A DNA stretch of 64,000 nt from Protopterus annectens (GCF_019279795.1 NC_056725.1:1069201068-1069265067); one strand, 5' to 3'. Shown: positions 34,393 through 47,061, counted from the stretch's first letter. Numbers and translations: made by a program. Notes: a model not told the origin generated them from the letters alone.

Positions 34393-35583
34393 ATGAGCAA
34401 CTCAAAGAATTCTCACCAGGATGTTGCCTTAAAGAAGAAACTACAACAGATGGCATCTATCCTGCAGGAGTTGTCTTTGAAGATGAATGATTTTAAAGAG
34501 AACCTGGAAAAAAAAACAAGCAGTCAAAAACAGGCTGCCACCCTCAAGGAAATGCTACAACAACACCAGACAAGGATAACAGGAATAGAGGTTTCTCTAA
34601 ATGACTTAGAAAGCAGACTTAATGAAGAGGAAACACATAAAGAACTGCTTCTTAAACAAAACACTTGGTTGGTTAATAAAGTAGATGACTTAGAAAATAG
34701 GGAGAGAAGAAATAACATCAGGATTTTCAGATTACCTGAAAACACAGAGGGTGAGGATATTATTTCCTTTTTATCAAGCTGGATCCCTGACTTTTTAAAT
34801 TTAAAAGAAGGACTTTCCTTTGGCGTTGAAAGGACAAACAGAGCTCTTGGGAAACCTGCCAATAACTCAAACTCTCCTCCTAGGTCAATAGTTATCAGAT
34901 TTCTTTCATACTTGGCCAAGGTACTGATTTTAAGATCTGCTTGGAAGACGGCACCTCTAAAATATAAACAGAGCCTGATAAGATTTGATAACGACTATTC
35001 ATTTAGAATAATGGAACAAAGGAAAAAAGTGTGGCCAATGATAAATTTTCTGAAACAAAATAACATCAATGCACAACTTGCATATCCAGCTAAGATAAGA
35101 ATACTGTATGCCAATGAGATGAGGACTTTTATTGACTTAGAGGAAGCTTCTTCATTTATTAAAACTAATAATGTATGGAAAAACAAACTGTAAAGTCTAA
35201 ACCAAAATCCAAGAAAAACGGCTGTGTCAGCGTACAGGGTGTATATCCAAAGTAGTATTTATTACATAAATTACACAAGCGCTTTCACACTAACTTAATT
35301 GTAGGGCTTTTTCAACACTTGAAAAAGCCCTACAATTATGTTAGGGTGAAAGCGCTTGTGTAATTTATGTAATAAATACTACTTTGGATAAACACCCTGT
35401 ACGCTGACACAGCCGTTTTTCTTGGAAAACAAATAATGTGATTACTTTACCAGAAGATATGGATTGGATGTCACCTTCTCTCAAGAGAATAAAAGAAACA
35501 AATGTCTGGACAGATGTCAAAAAGAAGAAGCAAAAGACTGATACTGTTACAGCCAACTCTCTCAAAGCATCTACTATGATATG
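34393..35583 (+). pseudogene. L1 ORF1p, split by a palindromic insertion
   Basis: The ATG at 34393 starts MSNSKNSHQD. Residues about 10-95 form a heptad-rich coiled coil for trimerisation. About 100-165 is the RRM beginning LENRERRNNIRIFRLPE, and about 165-245 is the C-terminal domain (SIVIRFLSYLAKV, KYKQSLIRFDNDYS). L1 ORF1p binds and chaperones the LINE RNA. The frame runs to 35193, but its last residues belong to the insertion at 35174-35425. The natural C-terminus (TLPEDMDWMSPSLKR, then a Lys/Thr-rich tail) resumes at 35427 and stops at 35583. No other stop occurs in the main frame, so before the insertion ORF1 was intact. Confidence 0.85.
35174..35425. mobile_element. Near-perfect palindromic element inside ORF1
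   Basis: 35208-35315 and 35319-35426 are inverted copies, about 105 paired bases with only about three mismatches around a 3-base loop. One side reads GAAAAAGCCCTACAATTATG, GGGTGAAAGCGCTTGTG, and ends CAGCCGTTTTTCTTGG. AAAAC(T/A)AATAATGT, 13-14 bp, flanks the insertion at 35160-35173 and 35426-35439, consistent with target-primed insertion. The GAAAAAGCCCT...TGAAAGCGCTTG order resembles the end signature at 45.06 kb. Confidence 0.85.
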
Positions 35584-36404
35584 AATTGTTTTTACATTAC
35601 TTTAAAGGACCAATTTTACTGCTTGGAATTTTAAAACAAAGGTAATTAACTACTGGAATCTTTATATATTTTTTGAAAATAGATGACACATGAGAGTTTT
35701 CACATTACCCCAGGTATGTAAAACAGGGTACTTTTCTTTCACAGAAGAAGGGTTATATAGCACATAAAATATTTATACTGTAAATCAGCGTACATAGTAT
35801 ATGTGTATTTTCTCTTAATTTTCTCTTTTCTTTCTCTCTTCTCCCTTTCTAATTATTTATTTTAACTGCATCTTGTCTCCCTTTCTAAATTCTCTCCTAT
35901 TTTCTATACTAATATAGTCTATATATATTTAATAACTCATTATCTATACACAGCTAAATAATAGTCTAAAATAATCTAGCTTTAAGGTAGACTAATACTA
36001 ATAGTGAACTTAATTGTTATTACAATATTTATTAGATTAGTGATAGTAACTGTTATGCTTATTGTGATCGGGGACATGTTCGTTATTAACTCTGAAATGT
36101 TCCATTCATGTACATATGTCCTTTGAATTATTTCCTTTTAGTATTAACAAATACATACAAAAAAGGAGGGAAAAATGTACTGTTTTTAAGAGAAGTGAAG
36201 CTTTCTTCACATTCTATTTGTGTTGCCATAGCAACAGTAAACAATTGCTGTAGATTCTAAGGACACTGTGAATCTGCGAAGTGCATTTAGCCTCACAGAT
36301 AACAAATAATAAGAAAAAAGTAATGTTGTTTAGTTATTAAAATGAAAAACAACCTAAACAAGGTAAAATAAATACATAATGGGACTATTTGTATATATTT
36401 TTAT
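35584..36404 (+). other. L1 inter-ORF region
   Basis: Non-coding, with a strongly pyrimidine-rich patch (TTTTCTCTTTTCTTTCTCTC at about 35821), as seen between ORF1 and ORF2 in fish-type L1s. The point where foreign sequence starts is unclear, perhaps about 36180. Confidence 0.45.
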
Positions 36405-38640
36405 GATTTATCCTCATAGGATTACATATTGCTGGAAACACAACTGAAATGTTCCCAAACTACATGTGCACTGAAATGTAGCTGCTTGATTAAAAAGTAT
36501 TACTCGTTTTAACATGCTGATTCCACAAGCTGTCTGCACTGTAAAAGTTACATTTTATATGTTACTTGGGTGCTTACGTATTATCACAACCACATTTTCA
36601 CGGCAGCTGCAAGTACAGTTTTTTGCATGCTTTCTCGCCGGCATCTATCATGTTCCAAAGTGATTTTTTCTTAATAAAGCAAATTCTTAAAGTCACTTGT
36701 AAATAAATTACTATTCATTTTGTATTCTGCTGTGCACTGAATGTATTCCTCTCTGCTTCTACTTTTGGAGTTGCTCATGTGTGTTGTTAACAAAAAAAAA
36801 GACATTTTGGGGGTATTTAAGCCTGTTTGAAGAACAACTAGAGCATATTTCCATGTTAAATATCACCTGTTGTATAAATAACAATATGTTGAATAACTTT
36901 CATGCTCACGTTAACCTACTGCCTATTGTTTTAGAGTCATTTACATCTGTTAAGACATGGACGTTCTTTCTGCCATGTTGCCCAAAAGAAATATATATGT
37001 GGAACAGCAATTAATAGCTATTTCTGCATAGAATTATTCTAACTTCATAGCATCCTGTTATCTTCAGTTTTATTCCAGCTCACCAGCAATATTTTAGCTC
37101 TAAACATGAGGCAGAAGACTTTTTTTTTTATACAGTATTATTGCAACCATTCCTTGTTATGCATTCTCAGTTGACTGTTATGCAATGATACTTTGTTACG
37201 TTTTTCTCGTTTGGCTGTTATTGCTCCCAGTAGTTTCCCCAGTTATTTTCAGTACCGCACATTGTTAGTAACCTATTTTTTTTTTTTTTGCAGTCATTTT
37301 AAGCAGCATGGTATTTAGTTCATATCCAAACTCACCATGGTCAGCGCTTGCCATAGTGGCAGCCCTATTACCTGATCGGTGATATCAGTAACAAGTAAAC
37401 TTGTCAAGCTAAAAACAGAGACTCCCAGTGAAATGCTAGATGACATCTCCAGATATCACACTTTGGAACATGATAGATGCCGGCGAGAAAGCATGCAAAA
37501 AAGTGTACTTGCAGGCAGCTGCCGCGAAAATGTGGTTGTGATAATACGTAAGTACCGTTACTTGAAACTGACAGCCTCTAGAGCACATGAAAAGATACAT
37601 ATTACTTTTTGCAACATGGTATCTTTGCAGTTACCTCACACTCTGTACAAACTCACTTGGCAACTGATAGCTATTCATTTAAAATATCAGTCTAAATATT
37701 AAATGTGCCCTTGAAATGCTATTGACATTTTGACAAAATATAATGTGAACTGTAAAATGAATGACTTGAAAGAAGTGAAGTAATGCATAGATTTCAAAGA
37801 CAGTTCTTGACACTACAGTAAAAGTAAAAATGTATATTCACAAAGAAGTATTGAAATGTTTTAGTCTTCTAGTTAAAATAGCTTACTGTCAACATTTTGC
37901 GATATCAGAAAGTTTGAAGAGCTAGGAAATTACTATTCTTTGTCTTTATGATTATTAGACAGATGTTAGACTCTGCTTAGTTTAATGAATTGTGACATAT
38001 GTTTATGAGGAAAAGTGGACTCAATTACTCACATTGGACTACGCATTCCTGGAAACTCAACTGAAATGTTCCCAAATTACTTGTGAATTTAAATGAAACT
38101 GCCTGATCAATAAGCATAATTTACTTTAACAACCTGAATCCATAAGCTATCTGTTCTATGTATGCTACATTATATATGTCACTTGCATATGACAGTCTGT
38201 AGAGCACACAAAAAATACATATTATTTTTGCAACATGCTATATTTGCACTAACCATACATTCTAAAATAGCTCATTTGGCAACTGGCAAGTTATTTATTT
38301 GAAACATCAGTCTAAATATTAATTGTGCCCTTGAAATATTGTTGCTGTTTTGACAAAACAAAACCTGAATTGAAAAAGGAATGATTTGAAGAAGTGAAGT
38401 ATTGTACAGATTTCCAAGACAGCTATTGACACTACAATATAAGTAGAAATGTATACATGCAAGGAAAAATTGAAATGCTTTATACTTTTAGTTAAAATAG
38501 CTTATTGTTAACTTTTTGCTTTATCAGAAAATTTAAAGAGCTAGGAAATTATTTCTAATTTGTCTTTATAATGTTTACTAAAGTGATGTTAGTCACTGAC
38601 TTGTTTAACGGATTGTGAGTCATGTACAAAACGGACTATT
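36405..38640. repeat. ~620-bp direct tandem repeat, copy 1 interrupted
   Basis: Copy 1 (36405-36568 plus 37557-38008) and copy 2 (38009-38640) share, in order: TGGAAAC-CAACTGAAATGTTCCCAAA, CCTGAT-AATAAG, CA-AAGCT-TCTG, GTAGAGCACA, ATCAGTCTAAATATTAA, GCCCTTGAAAT, ACACTACA and AAGAGCTAGGAAATTA. Identity is roughly 80-85% by eye. Copy 1 is split by the TIR element at 36569-37556. Non-coding. Confidence 0.75.
36569..37556. mobile_element. 988-bp non-autonomous DNA transposon, 8-bp TSD
   Basis: Terminal inverted repeats of about 95 bp: GGTGCTTACGTATTATCACA at the left and, reverse-complemented, GGTACTTACGTATTATCACA at the right, continuing through TTTTTTGCATGCTTTCTCGC to CATGTTCCAAAGTG. It is flanked by a perfect 8-bp duplication GTTACTTG at 36561-36568 and 37557-37564. 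The second repeat copy at 38.17 kb shows the empty site (GTCACTTG). An 8-bp TSD fits hAT or Merlin; the GG start is not the usual hAT CAG. The interior has no transposase. Confidence 0.88.
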
Positions 38641-39772
38641 GAATGGTATTTTTGTTTGCCTATGTTTGCTGAATTTCTTTTATTAGTACTGATTTAAAAC
38701 AAGAAAAAGAAAGGGAAGGGAAATCTCTGTTTTTGGTCAAGGGAGGAGAGGCTTAAGAGTATTCTAACTGCCCCGAGAACTCTCTAAGATGCTCTAAATA
38801 CTATTTGATTAATACTTACCTAAGTTAAGTCTTGATTACCATATAGGCACCTTCACATTCATTCTAGACGTGATGTGATTACCCATTCTGGAAGGAGGAG
38901 GTGCCTTATGCAAGGTGGGAATTGTCAGGGTGATCATAGTTCATTCTTAGACTCTGCTTTGTAAAACTATAAATATGTAAAAGCACTTCACACTAGAATG
39001 TAGGGTGCCTCTACTCAGAGTCAGGATACCACTGATAAGCCATGTCTTTTCCTAAGTGTAAGTTGAAGTTGTTGACCTGAAGAGTGGGAAAGTAAAGGAA
39101 GACAGTACACCTGCAGTAAATTCATATTTCATTGGTAATCACTCATTGTCTCCTGTAGACTCCTTTAAGCCAAATTATTTTAGCAATAATCTATTTGTTG
39201 TTGGCTTATTTAGTGTATGCTCCTCTTTTGCATTTAATTTATCCAAATTAACATATCTGACATGCTTGGGATCTCTTAAGTGTAACTAAATATTGGATAT
39301 TTTCTAAGTCAACATAATAATTGTTTATACTACTAACATTCCATCCTGATATATAAAATACTATAGAACAATAATAAAATAACATAGAATTTCATATCTC
39401 TTTTAAGAAATTTCTCCATATAATAATTTAACATATGGAGCTCAGTTGATATTGTTGGTTAAAAGTATAATTGATAATCCAATAGATCTATCTTTATCTA
39501 CTGGATTAGGAATGACTTTCATTCCATGTTTAATGGGAAATTCATATTTACTTGTATTTGATACTTTAGAATTAATGTTTTATAGAAGTACTTTTTTAAA
39601 GCCTGACCAGAATTTTACCCTACTTATATTTAAAGAAGAAAGAACATTAAATTAAACTCCCAAGTTTACACACATAAAAATAACATCCAATGTTATCAGA
39701 GAATATGGTATAACTACTATAATCAAAATAAAAAAAAAGGAAGCAAAAGGTTTCTTCCAACAATAACTTGAA
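38641..39772. other. No gene; returns to L1 inter-ORF sequence
   Basis: Unassigned AT-rich sequence to about 39.3 kb, then very AT-rich sequence that I take to be the rest of the L1 inter-ORF region before the ORF2 ATG at 39773. The exact junction is not visible. Confidence 0.4.
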
Positions 39773-42700
39773 ATGGATTTAACATTCTTATCATTAAATA
39801 CTATTGTCTTAAATAATGCAAATAAAAGTTCAAACTTACTAAAATATTTAAGTCTAAATAAGGCACAAGTAGTATTTCTCCAGGAAATGCATTTTAAGAC
39901 TAATGATAGCATTATTTGGAACCCTAAGGACTACACAATCTTAGCTCAATCCTCCTATAGAACAAAGACCAAAGGAGTATCAATTCCCTGGAAGAAAAAC
40001 ATAATCACTCTAAAAGTTATTTATAGATATGAAGACAAAGAAGGTCTGCTAGCATTTGTTATAATTAAATTTAATAACAGAATATGGACCTTAGCTAATC
40101 AATATTGGTTCCCAGGAATTGGAGCAGGAACAGTTAAAAAACACCTAGATTTTATTTCCAACAATTATCAAATAAATCTTATACTGGGAGGAGACTTTAA
40201 TTGTACCTTAGAAGCTTCTGAAACCACCAAGAAGTCTTTTCGCATAGCAAGTATTTCAAAATCCTTAAAAAAATGGATTAATTTAATTTAATAGACACTT
40301 TTAAAGTAAAAGATGATAAATCTTTATTATTTTCCCATAAAGACCATAGATTTGGAACATAAACCAGAATAGAGCAATTATTCGTAGTTCAAGATTTATA
40401 AACAAAAATCCTCAACTTCTCAATAGTTCCATGCCCTTTCTCAGATCATGACTATCTGATAATGAAGCTCCAAACAGAGTTTAAACCTTTAATCCTCTCA
40501 ACTAGAATTCCATCATATATCATGAAAATGAAAGAATTCAGACCCTGGATGTTGTCAGAACTACAATTATTTCTTGAAATTAATAATACAACAGAAATCA
40601 GTAGAGTCATGATTTGGGACTCATTAAAAGCATATTTATTTGGTAAGCCCTTAGCTGGTACAAAACAAAGTTAGAGAGTGAGAATATGAATCATTAGACT
40701 TGCAAACCAGACTCTTGACAGCAAATTCTAAAAAAAAAAATCAGAATTATCCAGAAGTCAAAAAAGAAATAGAGGAATTAAATAAAAAATATAAGGAAAT
40801 TGCAACACACACAACGTGTCTAGCCTTGGAAAAATTAAAAATAAACTCATTAGCCACCTCTCCCAGATATCTACATAACTTATCTACAATAATTAAAATA
40901 CAATCTAAAGCAAATAACATTAGTAGTATATATCATGAAAAGAAAGAGGAAAAAGTATCAGATATAGGAGACATCCTTGAAGCATTTCGGTTTCATTATA
41001 TGGAACACTTCAAAAAAGAAGATTTAGACACCAGCCAAATAAACTTAGATACAAACCTTATCAATATAAAAAAAAATCCCAAAAACTTAAAAACTAGACC
41101 TACAAAAACGTATATCCTACAAAGAAATTATTGACAAGATAAAAGAAAGTAAATCTAACAAAACTCCAGGGATAGATGGTATAATTATGGAATTTTACAA
41201 ACTCTTCCCTTCAGCAGTAATCTCCCTTTTCAATAAAACTTTGCTAGAAGTCCAGTCAGAAGCAAAAATACCACCCTCATGGAAATATTCTCTCATAACA
41301 CCAATTCTAAAAGATAATAAACCATGAGACCTTTGCACCTCATACAGACCTATATCATTACTGAATTATGATTACAAAATATTCATGTCAATCCTAGCTA
41401 ACAGAATGAAAATCCCACTTTCAAAGACAATTAATAATGATCAAACTGGATTTTTATATAACAGGCACACACATGATGATATTAAAAGGATACTTACTCT
41501 TATAGATTATGTGAATAAAGAAGATAGAGATTAGACATAGAAAAGGCCTTTGATTCCTTCAGCTGGGAATATCTATTTAAAACTTTAGCATTATTTAAAT
41601 GTCCTCCTCCCTTCATCTTATTACTAACATACATATATATTAATAACTTAGCCTACATTAAATTAGGTCCTTTCAACTCAGTATCTATCCATATAACAAA
41701 AGGTACTAAACAAGGATGCCTCCTTTCTCCTATTTTATTTACCTTGGCTATAGAAATACTTGCAGAAATAATACACAATAATCCAAGAATAAAAGGAATA
41801 AAAGTCTATGACCAGTACATATCTAAAATATTTTTTTTTGCTGATGATATTTTATTGACCCTATCAAACTCCAGAGAGTCATTAGGAAAGCTAAAAGAAG
41901 TAATGGAGAAATTTTATAAGATTTCAGGTCTACACTTTAATAGATCAAAATCAAAATTTCTATTTTTAAATAAGAAAAAAGACCACGTTACAGATAAATC
42001 CATCATAGGAAATCAGAAACTTACGCTCAATTATTTAGGAATAGTGTTTTGTAAAAATATAAATGAAACAATATTAATAAATTATAAAAACATTATTGAA
42101 ACAATAAATATATATATATATATAGAAAAGTGGAGCAAAATTATATTAATTTTGAAGATAGATTGCAATTAATAAAAATGGTCTTCTTGCCAAAATTACT
42201 ATATGTAGCATCAGCAATACAGTTAATTACTGAAAGATGCATTCTTAAAGAAATAAACTCATGTTTAATAAAATTTGTATGGTATCCCAAAAAGAATAAA
42301 GTAACTCTAACGTATCACATTAGATCCTGGAAACAAGGAGGATTGAACTTCCCAGAAATAGAAATATATATAAAAGCATCTGTGCTTAAAACTACAATAG
42401 ACTGGATAAACCCAAATTATTTTGCCAACTGGAAAGTGTTAACAACGGCTATATTAACAAATGAATTTAATCTGTTAAAAAAAGTTTTAATAGTAGACGA
42501 ATCAAACGAACCCTGGTACATACTATGCATAAGTATACAATATAATATAACAAAACCTTCTAAAACAACACTTATTAATCATTACATCAATTCCTTTAGG
42601 AAACGTAACAATGCAAACATAGATCTAAAACTTTGGCTTGACCTTTTAACCTGATTTACCATCACTAAGAACTTTCCTCACAAAATATATAGGGAAACAA

Positions 42701-43530
42701 TAACCTCCTGGAAACAAAATGGATTCTTATGCTGGTTTCAATGTGTAAATAAATTAAATGTTTTAGATATACATATGATAAAAACTGCTTACAATATTCC
42801 AACACACAACTGGTTAACCTTACAAAGCATTCTAATGTACACTCAAGATTTATGCAGATTAATTAATAATTCCTCATTTAAAGATATTCCAAATCTAATA
42901 AGTTTTCTGTATGAATTTATATATAATAGTTGTGAAAAGAAAAATTCCATTTCAAGTCTATATAACGAGTTAATATATAAAACAATTCCCAAACCATCAT
43001 ACTGTCAGTTCTTAACAAAAGGATAATCATTGCAGTTAACAGAAGAAATTAAAAGTAACATCTTACTATCAGTTAATTACACCTCTAACACACAGTACTG
43101 GAAAATATTTAACTGGAAATACTTACATAGAGCATTTTTAACACCAGATAGAATTACAAAGATCAGTACTACTAAAAATGTTTTTTGATGGAGGTTTGAA
43201 AAGTCAAATAAAGCAGACTAGATTCATGTTTTTTATGAATGTAATACAATTAAATCATATTGGAATGGAATCAAACATTTTTTACAAGCTTTATTTAATG
43301 AATTCTTTACCTTAACTAAAATATTGATAATACTAAATGTAAATGAAGGTCCCTACATGAATAAGACAAATATGTATTTGTTATTTACAATACTTGCTAT
43401 ATCTAGGAAATGAGTAACCAGAAGGTGGAATTCAAATACATCCCCGACCTTGGAAGAATTCTACACTTTACTGAAGACAACTGCGTTGATGGAAATAAAA
43501 ATCAAAGAACTATGAATCTATCCCAGGCAA
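39773..43530 (+). pseudogene. L1 ORF2 (endonuclease, RT, C-terminus), frameshifted
   Basis: The ATG at 39773 begins MDLTFLSLNTIVLNNANKSS. VVFLQEMHF carries the catalytic Glu and LILGGDFNCTLE the Asp/Asn block. 40462-41134 is the linker. RT blocks: TPGIDGIIMEFYKLF (41165), SYRPISLLNYDYKIF (41340), QTGFLYNRHTHDDIKR (41443), KAFDSFSWEYLF after a stop (41545), KGTKQGCLLSPILFTLAIE (41700) and FFFADDILLTLS (41830, both Asp intact). LNYLGIVF is the following block and LPKLLYVASAIQL (42187), SWKQGGLNFPEIEIY the thumb. The C-terminal region is readable to about 43.5 kb. At least five frame breaks. Catalytic residues are kept despite the shifts. Confidence 0.85.
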
Positions 43531-43748
43531 GTGGTAAATAATCCTTGGAAGAAAGTTATATCTTTGTTGGACACTACAAAAATCAATATTGTATCTCTGA
43601 TAACTGATCTGTTAATTCTATATTTAATAACATACAGTGTATATAGGCTATTATAAATATTGTATATAGTTGTTTAAAATGATATTTAAAAATATTATGT
43701 AAATGTTATTTTAATTGAAAATAAAAAAAAATTGAGAAAAAAATATAT

Positions 43749-44089
43749 ACAACTTTGTCTTACATGTCTTTGTTTCTTGGTACTTCATCAATTATCTGAG
43801 CAGTAAGATGAGACATTCAAGTGTGTAAGGCCTTCAATATCCTTGTGGATATTAACTGGGAGTTATATACATTTGCCAGCAATTGAAGGCCATGGTGAAT
43901 GGCGCAAATAGGCATATACTGTTCTTTTGGTGAGACCATTGCTGAGTTACTGTTATGGCAAAAGCAAGGCTGCACTGTTCTTGGGGGGATCTCATGCAGT
44001 GTTATGTCTCAAAAAACATAGCTTGTTCTTTAGTGGGTAAGCAAAGTTGTAACTGCTATGGCACAAACAAGAATATGATGCACTTATTA
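43749..44089. other. No gene seen
   Basis: Flanking sequence right of the L1 target duplication; nothing recognised. Confidence 0.45.
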
Positions 44090-44840
44090 TCCAGCTTGTT
44101 CTGCTTCCTGTCTGTTGTTTGATCTTGGGAAGGGTTGTGAAGTCAGAAACTGCAATGTGTATCAGTGCTGTCTAATTTTTCTCTTAGCAGGTTTTCCAGT
44201 ACAATTGTATGGTGAAAAAATAAGGCCATGTAGTAAGCATGAGTATACTAAAGAGGCAGGACTGTGTGAATCTTTGAAACCTGAGGCGTAGCACTTACTA
44301 AAGGACATTTATGAGTAAACTAAAGGTCTCTCTGCTGTCACATGTTAAAGTACTTTTTGCATAAATCCACTGCATTATTTTCTAAATTACTGTTGCAACC
44401 TACTAAATACAGGAATATGCCATAATATCATTCAAAAACTACATTCTGGGTTCAGGACTTACCTTGCAAATGCAGCAGTGGACACATTTTGAGTTCAGGG
44501 CTGACTATGTCTGATGCAAGGATTACACAGCCAGTACATGGGGAGGTACAGGTTGTGTGAGTTGCCTGGCATCAATTTCTATTGTGTGAGTAAGTAGGAG
44601 AAAGGTATCAGGCACCTAGGTGGTCAGTGAATGTGCTATGCATTGTCTTTTAGCCAAAGCAAGGGCATACTGAGCACGCCTATGTCTGTCTGTAGGCACA
44701 GAAGCTGGTGGTTCCCCCCTCTGAGCCCTCCTCTGACTGTGGCTGTGGTAATCTATTTGTTGGTGGGCAGATGTGTGTCCCTTCCCCTAGCTGATCCTGC
44801 TGCAGCTGTTTCTGCAAGATCAAATTGTGTAGCATAGCAT
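44090..44840 (-). mobile_element. Harbinger-family non-coding segment, copy 3
   Basis: Colinear by eye with the reverse complement of about 54440-55130. Shared blocks: GTTGTGAAGTCAGAAACTGCAATGTGTATCA, GTTCAGGACTTACCTTG, TTCAGGGCTGA-T-TGTCTGATGCA, GGGGAGGTA-CGGTTGTGTGAGTTGCCTGG and CACCTAGGTGG. It overlaps the 31.35-kb copy only over the first 150 bases, so the two are differently truncated. No transposase present. Confidence 0.7.
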
Positions 44841-44959
44841 ATATTGTGAAGACTAAAATGAAATAAAACTTACTGGCTTTACTGAAAACAAGCCTTTAAA
44901 GAATGTGAATAGAAGCTTGGGATAAAACATCTTGTCACTAGGGAGAACTGTTAAACTCA

Positions 44960-45140
44960 AACAGTTTAAAAAACTAAAATCCTAGCTCAAAATTTAAGTC
45001 CCAAGGATGACAAGGTAAAAACTCGCAAGTAAATCCAAGTTCCCAAAGAAAACAATGGACAAGCGCTTTCAGCTTAATCAGCCTTCTTCAGATCCTGTTT
45101 CCTGTTCCTTTGGAACCTTTTAAAGGGTGATCACCAACTG
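44960..45140 (-). mobile_element. Penelope-like terminal fragment
   Basis: Reverse-complemented, 45095-45020 reads CTGAAGAAGGCTGATTAAGC, then TGAAAGCGCTTGTCCATTG and later CCTTGTCATCCTTGGG. CTGAAGAAGG...GAAAGCGC is the pattern found near the ends of many Penelope-like elements. No inverted partner or protein found nearby. Tentative. Confidence 0.4.
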
Positions 45141-45605
45141 AAAAATCTTATCTCATCAGGTTCCGCATTCTGAGTGCCAGTTTTAAAGGGACCGCACCAT
45201 TGACTCCAGGCTTTTTGTCTGTTTTTAACCTGGCTATCCATTGCATTTCCATGTACTCAGTGCAATTGGATGCATCCCCTCCCTTCAAATTATCTGTGAC
45301 AAGTTGGACTGCCATGAAGCAAAATTTATGTGATGGACTATGTATAACATGTTGGGTTAATGCATTTTACAAGCAGACAAGAGCTTCCAGGAGCTTCCAA
45401 AGGCAAATCTATAGCAACAGTAGGTAAAATATTGGTGTGGCAAATGTATTTAAATAGCTTAAGTCAAATGCCTTGATGAATTTTGTTGTGTTTACCGAAG
45501 ACAGCCAATGAAAGAAAAGAGGGAGAAAAAAATATACATAAGGGGCGGAAACTAGAAAAATATGGGGTTTGAGAACAATGCAACACGTTTAGAGTAAGAA
45601 TGTGG
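45141..45605. other. No gene seen
   Basis: Unassigned sequence with no motif-bearing frame, before the tandem repeat region. Confidence 0.45.
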
Positions 45606-45935
45606 GAGAACGCTTCTGCACTTAGCTCTGCTATTGAATGTCTTGGAACTGCCTTAAAGCTATCACAACACTTGAGATAGACTGGATTGTACTCCTCTCA
45701 CAAGAAAGAAGCCCTTGTTTAATTCCAGTTAAATGACAAAATGTAGGTATAGCTGTTTGCTCAAACTGCTGGCTATAAGTTAAAGTGGTTAGCAAAAACA
45801 GGTGTTCTTTGTTAAAATGAGCATTAACATAGAAAACAAAGACAAAAAAATCTTCTCTGGACACTTAGCTTTGTTGTTGAATGCCTGTATCTATTTCAGA
45901 CAAACAGTAGTTTAAAATAGCACAAAAGGAAAAAA

Positions 45936-47061
45936 GATGGGAGACTAGACACATTTTCAGGCACACAGCTCTGCTGTTGAATGGCCTATGAGTGCCTTAA
46001 GGCAATCTTAGCTTCTTGACTAGCCTTGCTGTCACTCACCTAACAGGAAAGATACCAAGGTTTAATTTCAACAGTTACACCACTCAAATGGAAAATGCAT
46101 TGCTACTATTTAGAAGACTTTTTGATTATACACTTAAATGACTTTGCCAAAGCACATACATAAATACACTAACTAGAGCTTAAAAACAGATAATAAAGAA
46201 ATGAAAATTCTTCAGAAACTATGCTTTGTTCCTGAATGGCCTGAAACTACGACCTCAAATAAGCAATAGTTTTAAAAGAACATGATAAAAATAGGGCAGT
46301 ATGCTGGGAAAACTTTTCTAACACTTAACTCTGTTGAATGGCCTGGAAAGTAGTCACAGTTCCTGAGCTAGCCTGGCTTTCACTCATCTCATAAGAAAGA
46401 AACCAAGATTTAATTCAAACAGACCACTTAAATGGTAAAATACAATGCAGCTGTTCAGTGGATTTTCTGACTATATGCTAAAAGATAAAAACTGCTAAAA
46501 TGAATTTTAAAATAGAAAAACCTAGGAAATTAAAATTCTTCACTTAGTTGTTTAATTGTTGGATGACCTGGAGTGAGGAAAAGTTTTGCTATAATGACAT
46601 TAAATCATGGGACATTGTGCATGGTAGTGGATTATGGGTAGGTCAGAGAATAAAAATAAATCCCTATGGCTCCAAGTCTGTCCCTCTGCTGTGATGCCTC
46701 ATTCTCCTCTCTGACTAAGATACAAATAGAGAATTACTGATTTAGGCTGGGAGGAGTCAACTGGCTCCACATTGAAGGTCGAGGAGCGGTATCAGAAGCA
46801 GTTGATGGTCAGCTGCACAGGGGCCAAACAATTTAAAAAAAAAAACAAAGGGACTAAGCTCCCTACACCCACCATGCAGTAAGCTAGTACCCTTACAATT
46901 ATTTTTTAACAAATTTAAACATTCAGTGGCAGCGGGTGCACTTACTTCACTGCACCAGTAGCACTGCCTGCATGATCAGCTTTATAAAGACATACCCACA
47001 GTGTTCTGGTCATTCAGACAGACTACTGTCAGCATGGTGAAGAGTAATTGTGTTACTGAAT
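45936..47061. repeat. 1.12-kb tandem duplication, copy 1
   Basis: Starts GATGGGAGACTAGACACATT and ends GAGTAATTGTGTTACTGAAT. Copy 2 follows immediately. By eye I count about ten substitutions and two small length differences, roughly 99% identity, so the duplication is recent compared with everything else here. Confidence 0.95.

Larger units (their letters stand above)
34184..43748 (+). mobile_element. L1 LINE with recognisable 5' end, ORF1 and ORF2
   Basis: The 5' end reads GGGGGGCGGAGCCTGAATGGC..CAGAGCTCC, strongly resembling the start of vertebrate L1 elements. It is followed by ORF1, a pyrimidine-rich inter-ORF stretch (about 35.8-35.9 kb), ORF2 from 39773, and an A-rich tail at about 43720-43745. 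ACA(G/A)CTTTGT flanks the element at 34174-34184 and 43749-43758, a worn target duplication. Total span is 9.5 kb instead of about 6 kb because other elements inserted between ORF1 and ORF2 and inside ORF1. Frames are broken, so the copy is inactive. Confidence 0.82.
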
